The position numbers and the translations under genes were made by a program. Source: Thiopontia sp964344435 (GTDB lineage Bacteria > Pseudomonadota > Gammaproteobacteria > GCF-002020875). From it: DNA of 15,247 bases. Numbering within the stretch: the first letter of the stretch is position 1; the number at the start of each line of letters is the position of its first letter. The stretch spans positions 1-15,247 of the forward strand of contig CAYFNH010000060.1 in NCBI GenBank assembly GCA_964344435.1, read 5' to 3'. Under the pieces are notes generated by a model, which made no database searches, was not told the DNA's origin, and saw only the letters and a list, made by a program, of their open reading frames with translations. Below are positions 7,981 to 14,720 of this stretch, piece after piece.

Positions 7981-9512
7981 TGGGGGATCTTTACGCCACC
8001 GTACAGAGCCATGCGCTGGAGCAGCCAGAGAAAATCGCCATCATCAGCGAGCGTGGTGAGGCCCATAGCTATCGTGCATTGCTCCAGGCGGTAGCACGTC
8101 GTTATCAGAAGTTGGCAGCGGTTGTCCGTCCCGGTGAGAGCCGTGTTGCCTTCTCGCTCCATGAGGGTGAGGAGCTTCCGGTAACGGTGCTGGCACTGAA
8201 CCGGATGGGGGTGACCTTGATTCCACTCAATCCGACACTGCAGGTGACCCAGTTGGAATCACTGTTGCAGGTGGTCAAAGCCGATGTGGTGGTGGCTACA
8301 AAAGAGACGGTTGCTCCGTTCGAGAAGTTACAGGCAGTTTCCCCTACCTTGATCGTGGTTGATCACAGCCGTTGGACTGAAGAGAGAGAAGCCGAATATC
8401 CTGAAGAGAATCTTGCTTACTCACCGCAGAAGCCATTTCTGATCACCCTCTCTTCCGGTTCCACCGGTGATCCCAAACCGATCATTTTTACCGAAAAGAA
8501 CAAGCTGGATCGGGCGCGACAGGCGGCTACCATGTACCGGGTAACGGCAACCGACCATATTCTCTGCGCCTCCCCCTTCTTTCACTCACTGGGGCAGCGA
8601 CTTACCCTGTTGCCCCTGGTGTTGGGGGCAACCCTGGTGCAGCTGACCCGTTTTACCGCGAAGCATTGGACTGATTTGGTGGAGCAGCGGCGGGTAACCT
8701 TTACCATTCCGGTCTCCTCCCATCTGCACGAATTGGTGGGTACACTGATTGATCAACCGCACCGCTTCTCCACGCTACGCTGTCTGGTCAGCTCGTCAGC
8801 GGCAATCTCCAATGAGGTCAAGCAGCGGCTGTTCGATGCACTCACCTGTGATTTTCATGAGATGTACGGGGCCTCCGAGGTGGCCACTGCAACCGATCTC
8901 AATCGTGAACAGGCCATCATGCATGGCGGTTCGGTCGGGATTGCCTGCTCCGGTGTCTCACTGCGTATTGTGGATGATGCAGGTAGCGAACTGCCCCCTA
9001 AACAGATTGGCGAAATCACCGTACAGTCACCGCTTGCCTCACCCGGATATGATGGCCTTCCTGAAGTGACAGAGTCCTCCTTCATTGATGGCTACTTCCA
9101 TACCGGCGATCTTGGCTATCTCGATGAGGAGGGGTATCTCTACTTCGTTAACCGTAAGAAGGAGATGATTATCTCCGGTGGAATGAATATCTACCCATCG
9201 GATATTGAGAATGTACTGGCGCAGCATGCGGCGGTTCAGGTGGCGGTTGTGGTCGCAATCGATGACTCGTTTCTGGGAGAGGTGGCGGTGGCGGTCATTA
9301 TTCCATCGGCTGATTCCCGGTTCCTGGAGCGGGAGCTGCGCGGGCTGGTGCGGCAGCATCTTTCCCCCTATCAACACCCGATGCGATACTTCTTTCGTGA
9401 TGCACTGCCCATGACGGCGTCGGGTAAGGTAGACAAACGGGCACTGCAGGATGAGCTGAACGGGCTCAAGCTGGAGTTGAGTGCCAAACTCAGGGCACTG
9501 CAGGGAGACTGA
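7980..9512 (+). CDS. Acyl-AMP ligase (ANL superfamily), likely loading the adjacent ACP
   Basis: This 510-residue adenylate-forming enzyme activates a carboxylic acid with ATP and passes it to a thiol. The ANL core motifs are present: the P-loop SSGSTGDPKP (158-167), YGASE (296-300), HTGDLG (374-379), RKKEMIISGGMNIYP (392-406), and the C-terminal catalytic lysine K483 in TASGKVDK. The overall pattern is closer to acyl-CoA synthetases than to NRPS adenylation domains, and no fused carrier domain is seen. Because it starts on the last base of the ACP stop codon, the ACP is the probable thiol acceptor, with CoA as an alternative. The acid cannot be predicted from sequence; short 3-oxo or 3-hydroxy acids fit the FabG-like neighbour, and amino acids are not excluded. 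Start ATG 7980; the gap to the pseG fusion is six bases. Confidence 0.87.
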   Translation: MGDLYATVQSHALEQPEKIAIISERGEAHSYRALLQAVARRYQKLAAVVRPGESRVAFSLHEGEELPVTVLALNRMGVTLIPLNPTLQVTQLESLLQVVKADVVVATKETVAPFEKLQAVSPTLIVVDHSRWTEEREAEYPEENLAYSPQKPFLITLSSGSTGDPKPIIFTEKNKLDRARQAATMYRVTATDHILCASPFFHSLGQRLTLLPLVLGATLVQLTRFTAKHWTDLVEQRRVTFTIPVSSHLHELVGTLIDQPHRFSTLRCLVSSSAAISNEVKQRLFDALTCDFHEMYGASEVATATDLNREQAIMHGGSVGIACSGVSLRIVDDAGSELPPKQIGEITVQSPLASPGYDGLPEVTESSFIDGYFHTGDLGYLDEEGYLYFVNRKKEMIISGGMNIYPSDIENVLAQHAAVQVAVVVAIDDSFLGEVAVAVIIPSADSRFLERELRGLVRQHLSPYQHPMRYFFRDALPMTASGKVDKRALQDELNGLKLELSAKLRALQGD

Positions 9513-9518
9513 TCTGCG

Positions 9519-11126
9519 ATGGTGATTATCCGTACCCACGCCTCACCAGAAACCGGGATTGGACATCTCGCCCGCTGTCGTCGTCTGGCCAGCAGGTTAC
9601 AGACGATTGGTTACAAGGTTCATTTTGTGGTAGATCAGCTCAATGATCAGCTGGAACAGTATCTTTCAGCTTTTACCTTTCAGTCACTCTATGCTCCAGG
9701 GCAAGGTTTCGAGCAGGAAGAGGAGGATGCCACTCAACTGTTACAGCTGTTGGGAATATCGCATGAAGTAGAGGCGGTGTTGGTGGACGATTATCGCCTA
9801 GGTACAGCGTGGGAGGAGAAGGTCGATCAACCGGATGTGCCGCTGATTGTTATCGATGACCTGGAGCGCCCCCACCAGTGTGATCTGTTGATTGACAGCC
9901 GCTGGGAGGGAGAGAAGACACAAGCTCGCTACCGCAACAAGGTTCCAGTCCATGCTGTCAAGCTGCTGGGGGCACGATATCTGATGATGGATGAAGTGTA
10001 TGCCAATGGATTATCAAAGCATGGCAGGGGAGAGATAGAGGATGACACAATCCAGTTGATGTTGGGTCTGGGAGGGGGGGGCGATCTAACGCTGTTGGTA
10101 GTGTTGATGGAGCAGATTCTGGAGCAGCAGCCCGAGGGTGTTACATTCCAGCTTCGGCCCGTTGTCGGGCCATTCGCAGATCATCGTGTTCTGTTGCGGG
10201 ATTTTGCAGTACAGCATGCCGAAGTCGTCCCCATTGAAAATCGTGATGGTCTTTACCGGGAGCTGTCAGAAACGGATCTCTTTATTGGTGCTGCGGGTGG
10301 GACACTGTTCGAAGCACTGGCACTGAAGATCCCTTGCCTCACCTTTTCACTCAGTGAGAATCAGCAGAATGACCTGGCCGATCTGGAGGTGCTGGGCCAC
10401 TACTTCCATTTAGGTGTGGTCGGTAAAGCGCAATTGCCGGAGATGGCGACATTGATCTGGCAGATGGCACAACAGAGTCAGCGATTACAGCAACTCTATC
10501 GTCAGCCAGCACAGGTAACCATCGATGGGCAAGGTGTGCAGCGGGTGGTTGATCAGATTGATCGACTGATTCGGGGAAAGTTTCTCTCTCAAGTAGAGGA
10601 AGAGCTGCCAATATCTGTAGAAACAACAAATGAAAACCAGCTGTTACCCGTCGATGATCGTTCAATCAACCGCTACCTGCAGGCCCGAAATCTTAAAGAG
10701 AACCTGCGGAATATGACAGACCAAGAGCCGGCTCCCTATCTGTCGCACTATATCTGGTGGCTACAGTGTAACCGGAGAAAGTCCTATGAGTTGCAACGGG
10801 ATGGGCGCTCACTACTCTACATCTGGCATCAGCGCGTCACTATCGATTCGGCAACGGTACTGATCGGTGGCTGGTTTGTCGCCTCATCCGAATGCAGCCC
10901 GATGGATGCAATGGCGGCACTGGGGCAACAGCTGGAGATCACCGACCAGGACTATCCTGGAATTCCCTGGGTGGCAGTTATCCATCGTGAGAACCGTTTT
11001 GTTCAGCAGATGAATCGACGTTTCGGTTTTGAGCTGATTGAATCAGATGATCTCCTGTTTAGCATCACACAAGCCTGTTTTCCGAAAGCGACGGTGGAGG
11101 AGTTTTTCTACTATGTGCGGCATTAG
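9519..11126 (+). CDS. pseG: PseG UDP-sugar hydrolase fused to a GNAT-like C-terminal domain
   Basis: PseG removes UDP from UDP-2,4-diacetamido-2,4,6-trideoxy-L-altrose, giving the substrate of PseI. Residues 1-350 match PseG (GT-B-like, related to MurG). RTHASPETGIGHLARC holds H16, the likely catalytic base; DDY is at 90-92, GAAGGTLFEAL at 257-267, and the nucleotide-binding SENQQNDL at 279-286. The usual RxDAS is RTHAS here. PseG alone is about 280-350 residues, but this protein has 535. After a linker (355-378) comes a domain of about 155 residues with conserved-looking blocks RNLKENLRNM, YLSHYIWWL, YIWHQ, VLIGGWF and NRFVQQMNRRFGF. The last block resembles the end of GNAT acetyltransferases, but no R/QxxGxG/A CoA loop is visible. 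It may supply the missing PseH (N4-acylation) step. A run of eight G lies at 10074-10081. The TAG stop overlaps the stop of the convergent gluconokinase gene. Confidence 0.88.
   Translation: MVIIRTHASPETGIGHLARCRRLASRLQTIGYKVHFVVDQLNDQLEQYLSAFTFQSLYAPGQGFEQEEEDATQLLQLLGISHEVEAVLVDDYRLGTAWEEKVDQPDVPLIVIDDLERPHQCDLLIDSRWEGEKTQARYRNKVPVHAVKLLGARYLMMDEVYANGLSKHGRGEIEDDTIQLMLGLGGGGDLTLLVVLMEQILEQQPEGVTFQLRPVVGPFADHRVLLRDFAVQHAEVVPIENRDGLYRELSETDLFIGAAGGTLFEALALKIPCLTFSLSENQQNDLADLEVLGHYFHLGVVGKAQLPEMATLIWQMAQQSQRLQQLYRQPAQVTIDGQGVQRVVDQIDRLIRGKFLSQVEEELPISVETTNENQLLPVDDRSINRYLQARNLKENLRNMTDQEPAPYLSHYIWWLQCNRRKSYELQRDGRSLLYIWHQRVTIDSATVLIGGWFVASSECSPMDAMAALGQQLEITDQDYPGIPWVAVIHRENRFVQQMNRRFGFELIESDDLLFSITQACFPKATVEEFFYYVRH
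10074..10081 (+). repeat. Poly-G tract (G8) inside pseG
   Basis: Eight consecutive G bases lie within the glycine-rich LGLGGGGDL segment of PseG, in an otherwise intact reading frame. Long poly-G tracts in glycosylation genes of other bacteria change length by slipped-strand mispairing and switch genes on and off. A one-base change here would cut PseG at about one third of its length and remove the fused domain. Eight is near the lower end of lengths that vary, so this is only a possibility. Confidence 0.5.
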
Positions 11127-11614
11127 TACGATGGTTCGGTGCTTGTGATATCGCTGAGAATTTTGGTCATAATCTCCTCGATGGGCTGAGTGGAATCAAT
11201 CCGAAAAGCAGCGACCGGAGGCTCCAACGTCTTTAATTGACTGGTGAGTAGTGAGGGAGAAAAGAAGTGCTCACTGCGTTCCTCCAGTCGTTGTTGCAGA
11301 ATTTTCTTGGGGGCATCGAGCCAGATTACGATACAGTCTGGTGATTTGTGTAATAGCTGTTTTCGGTACTGTTCTCGTGGTGCGGAGCAGGCCATCACGA
11401 TATCCGTATCTTGGTTCAGTAGTGCAGCTAAAGTCTTCAACCACGGGATTCGCTGTTCATCGGTAAGGGGAATGCCGGCCTTCATCAGGGCAATATTCTC
11501 ATCACTGTGGTGTTCATCCCCATCAATCCAGAGGGCTTTGAGACGGTTGGCTAGCGCTCTTCCGATGTAGGTCTTACCAGTGCCACTGACCCCCATCAGC
11601 AGGATTTTAACCAT
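11123..11614 (-). CDS. gntK: Gluconokinase
   Basis: This 163-residue P-loop kinase phosphorylates gluconate to 6-phosphogluconate. It shows the Walker A motif GVSGTGKT (8-15), IDGDEHHSDENIALMKAG (30-47, matching the gluconokinase DGD motif), LTDEQRIPWL, the VMACSA segment, and the HFFSPSLLTSQLKTLEPP signature near 117-133, all typical of GntK. The length is close to the usual 165-175 residues. A longer open frame reaches 11671, but ATG 11614 was chosen because VKILLMGVSG is the normal N-terminus. This start lies inside the end of the dehydrogenase gene (8-base overlap), suggesting coupling. The upstream partners make its substrate (gluconolactonase) and use its product (6-phosphogluconate dehydrogenase). 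Its TAA stop overlaps the TAG stop of the convergent pseG fusion by sharing bases 11123-11126. Confidence 0.9.
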   Translation of the reverse strand: MVKILLMGVSGTGKTYIGRALANRLKALWIDGDEHHSDENIALMKAGIPLTDEQRIPWLKTLAALLNQDTDIVMACSAPREQYRKQLLHKSPDCIVIWLDAPKKILQQRLEERSEHFFSPSLLTSQLKTLEPPVAAFRIDSTQPIEEIMTKILSDITSTEPSY

Positions 11615-12980
11615 TACGTGGCCAATTGCTGTGGTGGTGGGTTCCCTGTGGTCCGATCTTCTCAAAACCATGCGAGCCGAAGTTGTCTCTCATTCCTTGA
11701 ATCAGGTCTGCGCCTAGGTGACTGCTCTGCCAGTCATGGTAGTAGTTGAGTGCACTACTGATTGCAGGAGTGGGGATGCGGTACCCCATCGTCTGTTGGA
11801 GCAGGTTGTGCCAGTCCGTTTCAGTGGAGTGGAGTTGTTGGTTGAGGGAGGGGATAGAGAAAAGATCCGATTGGTTGTCTATCGATTCCAGTTTACTGGC
11901 TATTTCGTTGATCAGTTGACCACGAATAATACAGCCAGCCCTCCAGCCTCGGGCGAGGCTGGTTCGATTGATCTCCCATCCTTCCTGTTGGCTAGCTTGT
12001 TGGATTAAGGAAAAGCCCTGTGCATAGGTGGAGATCCTGGCTCCGGTGAGTGTTGCGTGGGCAGCTTCTATGATTTGGTCTGGGTTACAGGTGGATGCAG
12101 ATGGAAAGGGGGTTGGTTGGTGTATCTGTTGGCTGAGATATCTGGCAAAGACTGCCTCGGCAATGGAAGGGACGGGTACTCCATATTCCAGTGCGGCACT
12201 GACGGTCCAGCGCCCGGTGCCTTTCTCACTTAATCGATCCATAATCTGGTGGATCAGCGGTGATGGGTTGCCTGTAACGTCTGCGGTCTCTGCTTCAAGT
12301 ACCTCGGTGGCGCACTCCAGTAGAAAGGAGGGGGATTGCTGCAGCCAATGCCGGAACTGTTGTGCAATTGTCTTTGGGGGCATATTGCAGAGATGCTGCA
12401 GGCAGAGCCAGATCTCTGCGAGAATCTGCATCTCGGCATACTCGATACCATTGTGAACCATTTTGACAAAGTGACCGGCACCTCCGGGCCCTACCGCGGT
12501 GATGCAATGTCTCCCATCTTCTGCAGTGGCCGCCACTGAGGAGAGAAGTGGAAGTACCCTCTCCATCGTATCCTTCTTACCCCCTAGCATAATTGCGGCA
12601 CCACCTGAGATGCCCATTCCAATAAATTGCCGCTCTTCCTCTTTGGCGACCTGCTGAAACCGTTCGGTTCTGCGATAGTGGGAGTTGCCGGCATCGATCA
12701 GGATGTCCTGTGGTTCCAGTTGTCTGAGTATCTTCCGAAGTAGGTCCTCGGTGAAGGATTGGTCCGGGATCAGCAGTAGAAGCGTTCTGGGTGTAGGGAG
12801 TGATTCAATCAGCTGCTCTATGGTTGGTTGTGCGTTTTGCTGGGCCTGTTGTTTGAACAACCGACGGCGCTCGGCGGATGGATCGTATCCCTCGAATGGG
12901 ACGGTATGGTCTCTGAAGTTGAGGATAAGCTGCAGCCCCATGGTGCCGAGCCCAATTACACCGATACTGTTGTGGGACAT
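11607..12980 (-). CDS. gnd: 6-phosphogluconate dehydrogenase, decarboxylating (variant active-site loop)
   Basis: This enzyme oxidatively decarboxylates 6-phosphogluconate to ribulose 5-phosphate. The 457-residue protein keeps the long two-domain form: dinucleotide-binding GLGTMG (10-15), DAGNS (96-100), GISGG (123-127), and KMVHNGIEY with K173, N177 and E180 as expected catalytic and substrate residues, then WRAGCIIRG and the C-terminal FGSHGFEKIG. Two features are unusual. The segment after GISGG, normally SGGEEGA-x-GPS-x-MPGG, is shortened to SGGAAIMLGG, losing about seven to nine residues by the active site. The second strand ends GYDP, with D33 where NADP-dependent enzymes have Asn-Arg, which suggests NAD as cofactor. 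The tail has HHHSNW in place of the usual FHTxW. Start ATG 12980 is five bases after the lactonase gene; the end overlaps gluconokinase. Confidence 0.9.
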   Translation of the reverse strand: MSHNSIGVIGLGTMGLQLILNFRDHTVPFEGYDPSAERRRLFKQQAQQNAQPTIEQLIESLPTPRTLLLLIPDQSFTEDLLRKILRQLEPQDILIDAGNSHYRRTERFQQVAKEEERQFIGMGISGGAAIMLGGKKDTMERVLPLLSSVAATAEDGRHCITAVGPGGAGHFVKMVHNGIEYAEMQILAEIWLCLQHLCNMPPKTIAQQFRHWLQQSPSFLLECATEVLEAETADVTGNPSPLIHQIMDRLSEKGTGRWTVSAALEYGVPVPSIAEAVFARYLSQQIHQPTPFPSASTCNPDQIIEAAHATLTGARISTYAQGFSLIQQASQQEGWEINRTSLARGWRAGCIIRGQLINEIASKLESIDNQSDLFSIPSLNQQLHSTETDWHNLLQQTMGYRIPTPAISSALNYYHDWQSSHLGADLIQGMRDNFGSHGFEKIGPQGTHHHSNWPRNG

Positions 12981-12985
12981 GGTGT

Positions 12986-13858
12986 TTATCCCGGAAAACG
13001 TGCGGCAGGCAGTCCTGCTACATCTACTTGAAGGGAGAGGATTGCCCCGGAGAGTGGGTACTGCTCTAGGGTAGAGGAATCAAGGCCGTGTTGTGCAGTG
13101 GTAATAAGCAGTGTGGTCAAATCTTCGCCTCCGAAGGTGATTGAGGTGGGGCGCGGTACGGGAACTGGTATCGTCCGCTCTATGGTGCCATCAGGACGGT
13201 AGCGGGTGATGCGGTGGCCACCCCAGTGGGCGCTCCAGATATGGTCTTCTGCATCGATACAGAGTCCATCGGGCAGGCCGTGTGGCTCAGGTATATTGGC
13301 AAACAGGATACGTGTACCCAATAGTGCTCCCTGGTCCGGGCTGTAGCTCCAGTAATAGATAGTACGGTTTTCGCTGTCAGTGAAGTATAGGCGGTCCGCT
13401 GCACGGTTCCAGCCAAAGCCGTTCCCCACGGTATAACCGGAGTGATGTCGTTGAATCTGTCGCTTGCTGTTCAAGCTCCAGATAGATCCGGTGGATTGCA
13501 AACAGTGATCGTCCATTGTTGCTGCCCAGAAGCGGCCCTGAGGGTCACACTTGCCGTCATTGAAGCGGTTGTGGGGCGGCTCTCCAGTAATTGTAGTAAT
13601 GGTCTTCTCTTTGAAGGGGGAGAGGTGGATCTCGATAAAACGATCCTGTTGGGCCGCAATCAGGTGATCTTCTTCGGTTAGGGCAATAGCCCCGGTCTGG
13701 TCAGTCAGTTTCCATGTTTTCAGGGTGCCGGAGAGATCGGTGTTGTGGAGTTTTTTTTGCTTTATATCAACAAAATATAGTGATTTTGTGTTCTCATCCC
13801 AGACGGGTGACTCGGCAAGTTCAGCTTGAGGGTGGCAAACAATCTGTAACGGTTCCAT
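12986..13858 (-). CDS. SMP-30/gluconolactonase family protein
   Basis: This 290-residue protein is a six-bladed beta-propeller of the SMP-30/regucalcin/gluconolactonase family, metal-dependent lactonases acting on sugar lactones. The family metal ligands are visible: E16 (LAESPVWDE), N100 (NRFNDGKCDPQGRFW), N146 (VGNGFGWN) and D197 (PDGLCIDAE). No signal peptide is present, so it acts in the cytoplasm. It is first in a three-gene operon with 6-phosphogluconate dehydrogenase and gluconokinase, so hydrolysis of gluconolactone to gluconate is the natural role. A xylono- or other aldonolactone remains possible, since family members are promiscuous. ATG 13858 gives a standard N-terminus, but no clear ribosome-binding site precedes it, so the gene may be translated from a weak or unusual leader. 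The name gnl would be reasonable, but the symbol is left blank because substrate is inferred from context. Confidence 0.85.
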   Translation of the reverse strand: MEPLQIVCHPQAELAESPVWDENTKSLYFVDIKQKKLHNTDLSGTLKTWKLTDQTGAIALTEEDHLIAAQQDRFIEIHLSPFKEKTITTITGEPPHNRFNDGKCDPQGRFWAATMDDHCLQSTGSIWSLNSKRQIQRHHSGYTVGNGFGWNRAADRLYFTDSENRTIYYWSYSPDQGALLGTRILFANIPEPHGLPDGLCIDAEDHIWSAHWGGHRITRYRPDGTIERTIPVPVPRPTSITFGGEDLTTLLITTAQHGLDSSTLEQYPLSGAILSLQVDVAGLPAARFPG

Positions 13859-13933
13859 GGGTTATAAAAGAGTGGTCTGGTAGTCGAAGGATTACAGAGG
13901 GTGTGTTTCCGGTTCAAGATTTGCGGCTACTTT

Positions 13934-13939
13934 ATTATA
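13934..13939 (-). promoter_or_regulatory. Candidate sigma-70 -10 element for the gluconate operon
   Basis: On the minus strand these six bases read TATAAT, a perfect -10 match, about 75 bases upstream of the lactonase start. The expected -35 position about 17 bases further upstream reads AACCGA, which is poor, so transcription from here would probably need an activator. It sits next to an imperfect palindrome. Confidence 0.25.
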
Positions 13940-13964
13940 AAAACCAATGGATTTCATCGGTTTT
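13940..13964. repeat. Imperfect palindrome, candidate operator
   Basis: Two ten-base arms, AAAACCAATG and CATCGGTTTT, pair with one mismatch around a five-base centre (GATTT). The element covers the spacer and -35 position of the leftward promoter candidate, where a repressor or activator of the gluconate operon could bind. It does not match the E. coli GntR operator. No local regulator gene is seen. It could also be chance in AT-rich DNA. Confidence 0.3.
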
Positions 13965-13965
13965 G

Positions 13966-13980
13966 CGGCACGGAAAATGC
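13966..13980 (+). promoter_or_regulatory. Candidate sigma-54 promoter upstream of the acetyltransferase
   Basis: The sequence CGGCACGGAAAATGC matches the -24/-12 consensus TGGCAC-N5-TTGC at eight of ten fixed positions, keeping the essential GG and GC pairs at exact spacing. Transcription would begin near 13992, giving a leader of about 155 bases before the GNAT gene. Flagellar and glycosylation genes are often sigma-54 dependent, which makes it plausible. No enhancer site for a FleQ- or NtrC-type activator was identified. Confidence 0.3.
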
Positions 13981-14147
13981 TTGATAATGGTTTGAAGGTT
14001 CGGTTTTGGCCTGTTTTTTTCCAGTAATTCAGAGTGGCGGTGTATGATCGGAAATAGAAATTATTATTTTTTATCAATAAAATGGAGTGTGGTTTTTGGT
14101 AGATGGGCCGATAATGGATAAAGGATTCCTTAGTGGATTGTTAATTG

Positions 14148-14705
14148 ATGGGTGTTGAACAGAAATTACAGAGTGAGCGTTTTGACTATCGGTCACTGCA
14201 GATGGCCGATGTGACGGAGCGCTATGTGGCGTGGCTCAATGACCCTGAGGTGAACGAGTTTCTGGAGAGCAAATATGAGCTGCAGACACTGGCCTCGGTA
14301 CAAGCATTCGTACAGCATGCCAATGAGCAAGAGGATACTTGGTTGTTCGGAATCTTTGAGCGGGAGCGCGGTCAGCACATCGGTAATATCAAGTTTGAAT
14401 ACATCAACCGCCGCCATTGCCGGGGAGATCTAGGGATCGTGATTGGCGAGAAGGAGTACTGGGGCAAGGGTGTGGCCACGGAGGCAATCGAGACAGTGAT
14501 CCGGTTTCTGATTCATGAGTTGGGTGTAGAGCGGATTTCTGCAGGCTGTTTCGAGATGAATCATGGTTCGGTACGGGCCTTTGAGAAGGCCGGTTTTTAT
14601 GTGGAGGGGGTTCTACAGAACAACATCCTCTACGGGGATCGCCGGGTAAATGGAATTTTGTTGGGTACCTCGTTAGAGCAGTTGAGGGCTGATGGAAGAA
14701 TGTAG
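14148..14705 (+). CDS. GNAT-family acetyltransferase, RimJ/RimL type
   Basis: This 185-residue GNAT protein has the layout of RimJ/RimL-type acetyltransferases: RSLQMADVTERYVAWLNDPEV near the N-terminus, GQHIGNIKF (75-83), the acetyl-CoA loop in YWGKGVATEA (104-113), and the final motif NHGSVRAFEKAGF (138-150). The form with WLNDPEVNEFLE and the C-terminal NGILLGT is familiar from polysaccharide and flagellin-glycan loci, where such enzymes N-acetylate amino sugars. It could perform the PseH step (acetylating the C4 amine of the PseC product) or add an acetyl group to the finished glycan. It could also be a protein acetyltransferase. TTG 14145 precedes ATG 14148 in frame; ATG is preferred, though neither has a good ribosome site. 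It restarts rightward transcription after the leftward gluconate operon. Confidence 0.8.
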   Translation: MGVEQKLQSERFDYRSLQMADVTERYVAWLNDPEVNEFLESKYELQTLASVQAFVQHANEQEDTWLFGIFERERGQHIGNIKFEYINRRHCRGDLGIVIGEKEYWGKGVATEAIETVIRFLIHELGVERISAGCFEMNHGSVRAFEKAGFYVEGVLQNNILYGDRRVNGILLGTSLEQLRADGRM

Positions 14706-14720
14706 AGATGGTGTTGGGTT

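Larger units (their letters stand above)
13859..14147. other. AT-rich divergent intergenic region
   Basis: These 289 bases separate the leftward gluconate operon from the rightward acetyltransferase gene and are the only sizeable non-coding stretch in the window. Composition is strongly AT-rich (one 60-base line at 14041-14100 is about 25% GC by hand count), unlike the flanking genes. It should hold both divergent promoters. Candidate elements are listed separately. No RNA gene, riboswitch fold or insertion sequence was recognised. A lone TATGAT (14043-14048) could be another rightward -10, but it has no good -35. Confidence 0.8.

Noticed and set aside
9039..9539. A 166-codon minus-strand open frame opposite the acyl-AMP ligase
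   Set aside because: It is the antisense shadow of conserved ligase motifs (TGDLG through K483); the translation shows no recognisable family and the coding strand is certain.
12028..12456. A 142-codon plus-strand open frame opposite gnd
   Set aside because: It is antisense to a conserved dehydrogenase, rich in Cys and Ser, and has no promoter or ribosome site of its own.
13859..14147. Riboswitch, small RNA or mobile element remnant in the intergenic region
   Set aside because: No conserved aptamer pattern, hairpin-plus-T terminator, target duplication or transposase fragment could be seen; only short promoter-like motifs are supportable.
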